Shown: piece by piece, positions 1 to 7,700 of the stretch
Position numbering within the stretch: the stretch's first letter is position 1
Layout: every line of letters begins with the position of its first letter
NCBI GenBank assembly: GCA_016931085.1
Contig: JAFGFO010000022.1
Span: 1 to 24,439 of the forward strand
Reading direction: 5' to 3'
Source of the DNA: Thermoflexales bacterium
GTDB taxonomy: Bacteria; Chloroflexota; Anaerolineae; Fen-1058
DNA length: 24,439 nt
Position numbers and translations under genes: made by a program
The notes under the pieces: model-generated
The model's database searches: none
Seen by the model: the letters and a program-made list of their open reading frames with translations, nothing else
What the model was told of the DNA's origin: nothing

Positions 1-387
1 GCTGATTTTGAAGGCTGGGCGGTCGTTGTAGACAAGACCACGCTGCCGGATTCTTTCAAAGTGATGCGCCGGCTGGATTTTTACCTCTACTTTGTGACCG
101 AGTTGATTCGGCTGATTCCACCCGAAAAGCGCGAGGGAGCCACCCTGATCTTGGATGAGTTTGGCTCGTCTGAACAGGTCCGGAGGGAGTTGCGGCGGTT
201 CATGACTGCCCGGAACATCCCTCGGCATTTCAAGCGGGTCCTGGTCAAGCGATCCAGGAGCGAGCCACTGATTCAGATTGCTGACCTGGTGGCCGGGTCC
301 ATCTTGCGGCGTGATGCCAAGCGTGACGCTGGCGCTTACGATTACGTCGAAGGCAAGCTCAAAGGGGTGTTAGAGTTTAGAGGATAA
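1..387 (+). CDS. DUF3800-like protein, 3' part (5' end outside window)
   Basis: The frame is open from base 1, so the gene begins upstream of the window and only 128 C-terminal residues are visible. The visible part has LILDEFG (a short strand ending in acidic residues), a basic helix, then EPLIQIADLVAGSI. The QIADLVAG type of motif near the C-terminus is characteristic of DUF3800 proteins, an RNase H-fold-like family of unproven biochemical role often found near mobile or defence genes. The protein ends in a helix rich in K, R and E. No partner gene is visible on this side: the next gene is convergent and a terminator separates them. Family assignment rests on the C-terminal motif only, so the N-terminal DES-type motif that would confirm it cannot be checked here. 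Confidence 0.7.
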   Translation, partial: ADFEGWAVVVDKTTLPDSFKVMRRLDFYLYFVTELIRLIPPEKREGATLILDEFGSSEQVRRELRRFMTARNIPRHFKRVLVKRSRSEPLIQIADLVAGSILRRDAKRDAGAYDYVEGKLKGVLEFRG

Positions 388-471
388 AGCACACCCGCCT
401 CGCTGGCCCGATCCCTCAGCGCGTCCAGAGGGGGGCAGGTCGCCACACTCGGCGACTTTTCGCGAGGCGGG

Positions 472-491
472 AAAAAGCCCACCGGCTTTTT
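472..491. terminator. Bidirectional intrinsic terminator between convergent genes
   Basis: AAAAAGCC and GGCTTTTT form a perfect 8-bp stem around a CACC loop. The A-tract on one side and the T-tract on the other let it work in both directions. It lies 84 bp after the DUF3800-like gene and beyond the stop of the convergent carbohydrate-binding protein gene, which is where a shared terminator is expected. The rest of 388-628 shows nothing I can assign. Confidence 0.75.
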
Positions 492-628
492 AGTCTGTAA
501 TTAGTATAGCCGAAGTGGAGCCGAATGTCAATATGCGAGAGAATCTGTCGAGTGATTCCGGGGGCTTGGAGCAAAACGATGGACACAGACAAGCTGGTCT
601 TTAACAGCGTCAACGGCGCGACGGGCGA

Positions 629-1321
629 TTACGGCCTGCCCCCCCAGACCTGCGAGGAGCTGGCTGGGCGCATCGCGGGCGGTTGGGCGGCTTCAGAGAC
701 CTGTTCCAGCGAGAAGGCATCCATGAACCAGTTGTTCTCGAAACCCCATTTCGCCTTGCATTCCAGCCAGACGCGAAGCTCACCGCTGGCGGGCGCTTCG
801 AACTCCACCCACACATTGTTGTATTGCCCGAAGGCAAAATTCTCGTTGTGCACGTTAAACCACTTGCTCCACGCGACGTCGCCGTCCTCAGCGTGTGGCC
901 AGGGCGTGTCCGGCGCGCTCCAGCCCGCGCGGGCCTCGGCCGCCCAAATATCCCCTGGGAGAACTTTTTTCCCGTGCGCATGGCCGGTCACAATGTCGGG
1001 ATAAACTTGCGCGTTGAAACGATACGTCGCGCCCGGCGTGAGGCCCGCAACAACTTGTGTCACGGCGTAGTAGAGGGGGGCGCCGGCTTTGAATATCTTC
1101 CAGCAATGATCTCCATTCAAGAAGAAGATGGGCCTCTCGGCTGGGGGGGCGTACTCGATATTCCACACCCCCGATTCCGGGCGGTAGGCCACTTTTTCGG
1201 CGCCTTTGAAAACCTCGTTATCTATCCAGTAGAGATACCACTCGTTAGGCACCACGATTTCAGGGATGTTGTCTTGATGGTGTTGACCTTCCTCAAAACT
1301 GGCGTTCTTTAACAGGTTCAT
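629..1321 (-). CDS. Carbohydrate-binding-module-like beta-sandwich protein
   Basis: A 230-residue protein beginning MNLLKNASFEEG. The N-L-x-K-N-x-S-F-E opening and the aromatic-rich beta body (W, Y and F throughout, ending FENNWFMDAFSLEQ) are typical of galactose-binding-like CBM4/9-type modules. It is a paralogue of the protein at 13434-14417, which opens with LLKNPSFEGDTHHQ, but lacks that protein's C-terminal Ig-like extension. No signal peptide or membrane segment is visible, so either it is cytosolic or secretion uses another route. The start is well supported: two GGAGG-type ribosome sites lie within 28 bp upstream, the nearer about 9 bp from the ATG. The last residues (SSSQVWGGRP) run through a C7 tract at 639-645, where a one-base indel would change the C-terminus. 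Ligand unknown. Confidence 0.72.
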   Translation of the reverse strand: MNLLKNASFEEGQHHQDNIPEIVVPNEWYLYWIDNEVFKGAEKVAYRPESGVWNIEYAPPAERPIFFLNGDHCWKIFKAGAPLYYAVTQVVAGLTPGATYRFNAQVYPDIVTGHAHGKKVLPGDIWAAEARAGWSAPDTPWPHAEDGDVAWSKWFNVHNENFAFGQYNNVWVEFEAPASGELRVWLECKAKWGFENNWFMDAFSLEQVSEAAQPPAMRPASSSQVWGGRP

Positions 1322-1396
1322 CGTTTATTATCCTCCTTTATCCTCCAAGACGTGAGTGTGTTGTGAATGTGCCCTGGGCTGGAAACAGCCCCTCAT

Positions 1397-1425
1397 GCTA
1401 TAGTCGACACGAGCAAAAACAGCAA
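1397..1425 (-). promoter_or_regulatory. Candidate promoter for the carbohydrate-binding protein gene
   Basis: Reading leftwards, TTGCTG (1425-1420), a 17-bp spacer and TATAGC (1402-1397) give a plausible but weak sigma-70-type promoter. Between it and the gene, GGGCTG and CAGCCC (1376-1381 and 1386-1391) form a 6-bp hairpin in the leader. The pair matches consensus at only about 7 of 12 positions, so this is a suggestion. Confidence 0.33.
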
Positions 1426-1464
1426 ACCATCTCCCGCCCCTGAGCGGACTTGTTCTCACAAGTG

Positions 1465-1473
1465 TGATATAAT
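1465..1473 (+). promoter_or_regulatory. Extended -10 promoter for the DNA methyltransferase
   Basis: TGATATAAT at 1465-1473 is a perfect TATAAT with the TGn extension, 21 bp before the methyltransferase ATG. No good -35 hexamer is at the usual distance, which is common for extended -10 promoters. The leader has no clear Shine-Dalgarno sequence before the ATG at 1495. Confidence 0.6.
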
Positions 1474-1494
1474 AGAATCACTGTTACTAAAGAT

Positions 1495-2622
1495 ATGGCC
1501 ATAGTAAAGTCTGGTTTTCCCGAGAATTTTGCTTCTTATGTGAACAGCGGCGGCTTTTCACCATTGCTTATGCTGGGTGATGCCTTGGCTGTCCTCCAGG
1601 AAATGCCCGGCGAGTCGGTCGACTTTTGTATGACCAGCCCGCCTTATTGGGGCAAACGCCAATATCACGATGGCGGCATCGGCCTGGAAGCGACCCACGA
1701 GGAGTACATTTCCCATCTCGTGGCCATCTTTGCCCAGGTCAAGCGCGTCGTGAAAGCGAGTGGATCATTTTGGCTCAATATCGGAGATACGTACCTGAAC
1801 AAGCGCCTGGTGGGCATTCCTTGGAGAGTTGCGTTGATACTGATGGATCAAGAAGGTTGGACCCTGCGCAACAGTGTCATCTGGAATAAGATCAAGGGCG
1901 GTCTGGATAACACCCACGATCGTTTAGGGAATACCCACGAACACGTTTTTCATTTCGTGAAAAATCCTGCTGCCTATTACTACGACGCAGATTCCGTTCG
2001 CAACACCCCAAGGCAAGTAAAAGTCGTCAATGGCGCAGTGGTTTCCGCGACAGGCGTCAGCGGCGTTCGATATAAGCGGCAGATCGAACTCTCAACCGCA
2101 CTGACCGATGGAGAGAAAAGATCTGCACTGAATGCGCTGGACGATATGTTGGACAAGATCCGCCGAGGCGAGATAGCCGATTTCCGAATGATCATTCGTG
2201 GGCAGCAGAGAGCCACTCATTCGGATTCGGAGCGCGTGTCTGGGCGGGCGAAGGAATTGAAGGACAAGGGATATTACTTTCTCAAATATCATCCCAAAGG
2301 CAGCAAGCCCAGTGACGTATGGGATATCCTGCCAGAAGACACTCAAAAACGTAATGGCCATTTTGCACCCTACCCCGAAGATTTATGCAAGATTCCCATT
2401 TTAGCCACTTGTCCACCGGATGGCATCGTCCTGGATCCGTTCTGCGGCACAGGTACGACCCTGTTCGTCGCACAGTCGTTTTGGCGCAAGTCCATTGGAA
2501 TTGATGTGTCAGAGTACTATTTACAACTCGCTGAGGAAAGGTGCGCCAGGTTAATACGAGTCCAAGATTTCGGATGCGACGCTGTTCAGCCCAGTATCGG
2601 CTCGCTAGCTTTCCCATATTGA
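1495..2622 (+). CDS. Beta-class site-specific DNA methyltransferase (probably N4-cytosine)
   Basis: A 375-residue S-adenosylmethionine-dependent DNA methyltransferase. The catalytic motif IV TSPPYW is at residues 47-52 and the AdoMet-binding motif I DPFCGTGTT at 314-322. Catalytic-before-binding order is the beta arrangement. SPPY preceded by T and followed by W is usual for N4-cytosine enzymes, though N6-adenine activity cannot be excluded. Residues about 170-265, between the conserved blocks, are the likely target-recognition region. Length is normal for the class. No restriction endonuclease is adjacent: the next gene, 3 bp downstream, is a glycosyltransferase and the upstream gene is a divergent binding protein, so it looks solitary. 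By eye its codons are more AT-rich than those of its neighbours, which suggests transfer. Recognition sequence unknown. Confidence 0.93.
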   Translation: MAIVKSGFPENFASYVNSGGFSPLLMLGDALAVLQEMPGESVDFCMTSPPYWGKRQYHDGGIGLEATHEEYISHLVAIFAQVKRVVKASGSFWLNIGDTYLNKRLVGIPWRVALILMDQEGWTLRNSVIWNKIKGGLDNTHDRLGNTHEHVFHFVKNPAAYYYDADSVRNTPRQVKVVNGAVVSATGVSGVRYKRQIELSTALTDGEKRSALNALDDMLDKIRRGEIADFRMIIRGQQRATHSDSERVSGRAKELKDKGYYFLKYHPKGSKPSDVWDILPEDTQKRNGHFAPYPEDLCKIPILATCPPDGIVLDPFCGTGTTLFVAQSFWRKSIGIDVSEYYLQLAEERCARLIRVQDFGCDAVQPSIGSLAFPY

Positions 2623-2625
2623 GCC

Positions 2626-4707
2626 ATGAGCAAACGTGAATGGTGGGCCGTGGTGGCCATCTTGCTCGTCGCCGCGGCGCTGCGCCTGTGGGGCTTGGGC
2701 AGCTTGCCGCCTGGGCTGTATCGCGACGAGGCCTTTAACGGGCTGGACGCGCTGGGAGTGCTGGACGGCGACCTGTCGCTGTATTTCGCCGCCAATAACG
2801 GCCGCGAGCCGGCTTTCTTCTACCTGCTGGCGGCCTCTGTCGGCGCGCTCGGCCGCAGCGGCCTTGCCCTGCGCTTGCCGGCCGCCTGCGCCAGCTTGCT
2901 GACGGTGCCGGCCCTGTACGCGATGGCCCGCCAGTTGTGGGGGCGGCGTGCCGGGCTGCTGAGCGCGGTCGTGCTGGCCCTGATGCTGTGGCCGGTCCAC
3001 CTGGCGCACGTCAGCTTTCGCGCCGTGCTGCTGCCCCTGTGCCTGGCTCTGACAACCTGGCAGGCCGCGCGCGGCTGGAAGACCGGCGACAAGCGGCACT
3101 GGCTGGCCGCCGGCGGCCTGTACGGGCTGAGCTTTTACACCTACCTGGCGGCGCGCTTCACGCCGCTGGCAGTGGCGCTGTTCGCGCTGTACGCCTGGGC
3201 GGTCTTTTTGCGCCGCGACGCGGGCCTGCGCCACCGGGCATTGAAAGGCGCGGGATTTTTCGCCTTGGCCGCTGGCCTAACCCTCCTGCCTTTGGCATTT
3301 TTCAGCCTTTTCCATTGGGACCTTGTGATGGGTCGCGTCGGCCAGGCCAGCCTGTTCAACCCGGCCATCAACGGCGGCAACTTGCCCGCCGCCCTGGCCG
3401 GCAGCACACTCAGGGCGCTGGGCATGTTCTTTTGGCAAGGCGACCGCATCTATCGCCACAACCTGCCCTGGCGGCCGGTGTTCGACCCCGTCCTGGGCGT
3501 TTGTTTTGCCGCCGGCCTCGTCCTGGCCGCCCGCCGCTTGAGGCGCGACGCCGGCGCGGGGCTAGCCTTTTGCTGGCTGGCCGTGATGCTCTTGCCCACG
3601 ATCCTGGCCGAGGACAGCCCGCACTTTTTGCGCGCGGCCGGCGTGCTGCCGCTCGTCGCCGTCTTCCCCGCCCTGGCGCTGGAGGCGCTGTGGACGTTCC
3701 CGGATTCCCCTCCCCTTGTGGGAGGGGTTAGGGGAGGGGGGCTTCCAGGGGTGAGGGGGAAAGGTTCCAGGACCTCATCTTCATCCCCACCTAACCTCCC
3801 CCATCGATGGGGAGGGATTGGAGACGCAAGGGTGAGGGGTCTTCTCCCTCGCCCCTTTGGGGAGAGGGCTGGGGTGAGGGGATATGCCTGCTTGCTTGTA
3901 CCCCTCATCCTCCTGTTCGGTCTCTCCAGCACGGTCTATGACTATTTCGTGCGCTATCCCCAGGATCCCAAGACGGCCTACTGGTTTGACGCGGCGGGGG
4001 TCTCGATGGCACACGAAGCGCAAGACGTGCTGGCCGCCGGTGGGCAGGTGATGATCGATGCCCGCTTGTGGGACGATTGGGCCAATTTGCGCTTTCTGCT
4101 GGCTCCCGAGCGCGTCACGCGCTTCGATTTGGAGCGCTTGCCGGACCCCGTGCTTGCCCCGGTGGTGTGGCTGACCTGGCCCTACGACGACTGGAGCCGC
4201 CTGTGGGCCGTTTTGCCGCCGGGCGCGCGGATCGAGGCTGGCGAAGGCGCGGCCTACCAGGGCGACCGCGACGCCGAGCCACACACGGCCTATCTCGCTT
4301 TTCGTGCCGTACCCTACACAGCCCAGCCACAAGTACGGGCGCAGTTTGAAGGAGATATCCAATTGCTGGAGGCGGGGGCGCGGGCGGCCGGCGAGCGCGT
4401 GCGCGTGCGCCTGGTGTGGTCCGCCCAGGCGAAGCCTGCCCAGCCCTTTGTCGTGTTCGTCCACCTGCTGCAAAACGGCCAGCGCGTGGCCCAGGCTGAT
4501 AGCCCGCCGGCCGGCGGCTATTATCCCGCCCAGGCCTGGCGGGCCGGTGACGTGATCGTGGATGAGCGCTGGCTCGACTGGCCGGATTTGCAAGGCGGCG
4601 AGCAAATCATGCTCGGCTTGTATATCCCAGACATCGACCGCCGCCTGAGCGTGCTTGACGCGGCCGGGACGCCGGCGGCCGATTCGATTGTCTTGGACGT
4701 GGAATGA
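2626..4707 (+). CDS. Polytopic GT-C (GT39/ArnT-like) glycosyltransferase
   Basis: A 693-residue integral membrane protein. The N-terminal helix is followed by YRDEAFNGLDAL (residues 32-43), the acidic pair at 34-35 expected in the first periplasmic loop of GT-C enzymes. NGREPAFFYL follows at about 58-67, then a series of hydrophobic helices to about 355. These enzymes move a sugar from a lipid-phosphate carrier to an acceptor at the outer face of the membrane. Residues about 359-419 are not membrane protein but translated palindromic repeat DNA (separate entry); a helix (LLVPLILLFGL) resumes at 423. The C-terminal 200 residues form an extracytoplasmic beta-rich module with FVVFVHLLQ and GLYIPD, resembling the repeats at the end of the next protein. 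The start follows the methyltransferase stop by 3 bp with no evident ribosome site. The end overlaps the next gene by ATGA. Sugar and acceptor unknown. Confidence 0.85.
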   Translation: MSKREWWAVVAILLVAAALRLWGLGSLPPGLYRDEAFNGLDALGVLDGDLSLYFAANNGREPAFFYLLAASVGALGRSGLALRLPAACASLLTVPALYAMARQLWGRRAGLLSAVVLALMLWPVHLAHVSFRAVLLPLCLALTTWQAARGWKTGDKRHWLAAGGLYGLSFYTYLAARFTPLAVALFALYAWAVFLRRDAGLRHRALKGAGFFALAAGLTLLPLAFFSLFHWDLVMGRVGQASLFNPAINGGNLPAALAGSTLRALGMFFWQGDRIYRHNLPWRPVFDPVLGVCFAAGLVLAARRLRRDAGAGLAFCWLAVMLLPTILAEDSPHFLRAAGVLPLVAVFPALALEALWTFPDSPPLVGGVRGGGLPGVRGKGSRTSSSSPPNLPHRWGGIGDARVRGLLPRPFGERAGVRGYACLLVPLILLFGLSSTVYDYFVRYPQDPKTAYWFDAAGVSMAHEAQDVLAAGGQVMIDARLWDDWANLRFLLAPERVTRFDLERLPDPVLAPVVWLTWPYDDWSRLWAVLPPGARIEAGEGAAYQGDRDAEPHTAYLAFRAVPYTAQPQVRAQFEGDIQLLEAGARAAGERVRVRLVWSAQAKPAQPFVVFVHLLQNGQRVAQADSPPAGGYYPAQAWRAGDVIVDERWLDWPDLQGGEQIMLGLYIPDIDRRLSVLDAAGTPAADSIVLDVE
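3707..3868 (+). repeat. Three GC-rich palindromic modules translated inside the glycosyltransferase
   Basis: Module 1 pairs CCCCTCCC (3707-3714) with GGGAGGGG (3720-3727). Module 2 is a near-perfect palindrome centred on ATCGAT (3795-3815). Module 3 pairs CCCTCGCCCC (3846-3855) with GGGGAGAGGG (3859-3868) with one mismatch. The linkers are also runs of G and C with GGGGTGAGGG words. Together they encode about 60 residues rich in G, R, P and S (VGGVRGGGLPGVRG and similar), unlike the surrounding helices. The block sits between two hydrophobic stretches and keeps the frame. Confidence 0.85.
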
Positions 4708-7700
4708 AGGCCAATATCGAATCGCAAATCGCAAATCGCAAATCGCAAATTCCATGGTTGGCGCTTCTCACCCTGGCCCTGGTTGCCGCTTGTCCCGTGT
4801 GGGGGCCGGGGCTGGTCAACACGCGCGGCGGAGGGGATAGCCCCTTCTTGCTGTGGCGCGTTCACCAACTGGCCGCCAATTTGCACGCGGGAGTCTTTCC
4901 GGCTCGCTGGATGCCCGACGCGGCTTACGGCCTGGGCTACCCCTTCTTCAATTATTACGCTGCTTTGCCGTATTACCTGGCCGGCTTGCTCAACCTGGCC
5001 GGGGCAGATATCCTCTCGGCGATCAAGCTGACGCAGACGCTCGGCTTTGTCCTGGCGGCGGGCGCCAGTTACGGCTGGTTCCGGCGCAGCTTTCGGTCGC
5101 AAGCGGCCGCCTGGCTGGGAGCGGCCGCCTACACCTTTGCGCCGTTTCACCTGGTCAACGTCTACGTGCGGGGCGATTCGCTGTCCGAATTCTACGCCTT
5201 TGTCTTTTACCCGCTGATCCTGTGGGCAGTAGACCGCGCCGTCGAGCGCCCAGGCGCCAGGAGCGTGGCTGGCCTGGGCCTGGCCTACGGCGGGCTGATG
5301 CTCACCCACAACCTGTCGGCCTTTATCTTTTCGCCCTTTGCCTTGCTGTACGCGGCGTTCCGATTGAGTTTCAAGTTTCAAGTTTCAAGTTTCAAGTTTC
5401 GAGCTTCGAGTATCATTGCCGGCCTTGCGCTTGGCGTGGCCCTTTCGGCCTGGCTGTGGGCGCCGGCGATGCTAGAAATGCGCTACGTCCAAACCTCGAC
5501 GCTTGAGGGAGGATACTTTCACTACAGCGGGCATTTCCGGGCCGCCAAGCTGGTGCAGCCGGCGCCGGGCTTTGTGTACGACACGACGTCCAGGCTAGCT
5601 TCTCCCTTTGCCATGGGTTTTGTGCAAGCGATCGTAGCGATGCTGGGAGCGATTGTTAATTGTCAATGGTTAATGGTTAATTGTCAATTGTTAATGTCCA
5701 GGTCAAGTCCGCGTTCGCCTGATGTGCAATCTGATCCGGTCTCAGGTCTCCGATCTCCGACTCCTAGTCCCCAATCCCTAGTCGCTAGTCCCTTTCTTCT
5801 CACCGGCTTGCTGCTCTCGACGTTGATGATCACGCCGCTTTCAAGGCCCCTCTGGGATCACTTGCCGCTGCTGCCGATGGTCCAGTTCCCGTGGCGCTTC
5901 TTGTCGGTGCAGGCTCTGTTTGCGGCGGCAGCCTCCGCTTTCCTCGTCGAGCGCCTGCCGCGTTGGCGTCCTGGTGTGGCGCTCGCGGCGGCGGCGGCCT
6001 TGGGGCTGGCGGTGATGCTGCCGCTGCACCCCGACCGGCTGCAGATCAGGGCTTCCGACGTGACGGTGGAGCGGCTGCAACTGTACGAGCTGTTCACGGC
6101 CAACATCGGCACTACCATCACCTACGAGTGGCTGCCGCGCGACGTGAACCCTCGCCTGTACACCTCCGAACTGGTGGCGGAGCCCGGCGCACCCCCGCGT
6201 GCCTTTGCCGTCGAGGGGGAATTGCTCTCGGCCGACGAAACGTCGCACAGGCCCACGGCACGCACCTGGCAGCTCACCGCCGGCACAAACGCCAGGCTCG
6301 TGTTCCCCCTGTTGTATTGGCCGGGCTGGAGCGCGGCAATCGATGGCGTGCCTGCGCCCGTCCAGCCGGCGCACAGCTCGGGCCGCCTCGCGCTGGACGT
6401 GCCGCCAGGCTCGCACACCGTCGTCCTGCGCCTGGACCGCACGCCCCTCAGGCTGGCCGCCGAGCTGGTCTCGCTGGCAGCCTTGGTGGTGTGTGTCGGG
6501 CTGGCCCTGGCGGGTTTCAGGTTGCAGGTTTCACGTTTTATATCATCCCGAGCTTGTCGAGGGACGTTTCACGTTTTGCGTTTCATATCATCCCGAGCTT
6601 GCCGAGGGACGTTTTACGCCTCTCCCCTCCTCCTCCTGATCTCCCTCTTCCTCTTCTCCTCCCGCTCGCCCGCGTCCGCTGAGACCTGGACGATGGACTT
6701 TATCCAGATGCCCTATTTGCATAGTGGGCAGGTCGAGTTTGAGGCGGCCGCCGGGGGGGAGCGCAATACGCTTGTGAGCTGTCAGATCGACCAGGATCAT
6801 CCAAGCCCCGGCCAGTCCATCCACTTGACCCTGGATTGGATGGTGGCCGGCTCGCCGCTGACGGCGACGGTCTCGCTCGTCAGCCCAAGCGAGCACTTGC
6901 CCGGCATGCACGTGCCGTTCTCGCTCGGCCAATCGGCGGCCTACTTGGCTTCGACAGGTGCTGCAAGCTCGTCGCACAGCCTGCTTGTCCCGCCTGACCT
7001 GCCGGCGGGCGTCTACTTGCTTCAATTGCGCTTGCTAGGTGCCGGCGGCGAACGCTTTGCGCGTACCGGCACGGGCCTGCAACGCGGCCCGCTGTATTTG
7101 CGCCCGATCTATGTGCAAGGCGGCCGGGCGGTGAACGATGACGCGGTGCTGGCGACCTTTGGCGAGCGGATCCGCCTGCACGCCGTTCGCTCCGAGCAAG
7201 TGACGCCCACGCAGTTGTCGGTCGAGCTGGATTGGTCGGCCAGCCGGCCTGTGGCCGCCAATTATGGCATTGCCGTGCGCCTGTACAACGGGCGCGGCGA
7301 GCGTTGGGCGGCCATCGATACGCAGCCAGGCTATGGCTTTTTGCCCACCGTGACGTGGCGGCCGGGCGGCAAGCTTACCGACCGGCTGGTCTTGTCGCTG
7401 CCCGAAGGCTTGCCGCCGCGCGGCGATTACGAGCTGGAGATCATCTTGTACGACCTGGCGGATAACCTGGCCGGCATAGGCCGCTACATCCAGACTGGGG
7501 TGTCTCTCACGCAGTACGCGCGTCGTCCCACGGATTCGCCCGCCTTAGCCAAGGTCGGCCCACACCTGGCGCTGGCCGCGCTCGATCTGCCGGCCAGCCA
7601 TCCGCAGGGCGTGCCGGTGCTATCTTTCGATGCCGGCTGGCTGGTCGTGGCCGCGCCGGTGGGCGACGCGTTGGCGCGCTGGTCGCTCGTCGATGGGATC

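Noticed and set aside
416..613. Small minus-strand frame in the first intergenic gap
   Set aside because: It runs through the perfect terminator hairpin at 472-491 and has no ribosome site or family pattern.
683..1312. Plus-strand open frame opposite the first carbohydrate-binding gene
   Set aside because: The minus strand has two ribosome sites and a family pattern; this frame has neither.
1397..2622. Complete restriction-modification system
   Set aside because: No nuclease-like gene lies on either side of the methyltransferase.
4521..5381. Minus-strand open frame across the glycosyltransferase/PTPS-related junction
   Set aside because: Antisense to two well-supported genes; its composition is that of a reverse-complement frame and part of it is translated heptad repeat.
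5367..5410. Tandem arrays as a possible CRISPR
   Set aside because: The units are 7 bp and directly adjacent, with no spacers and no cas genes; they are translated.
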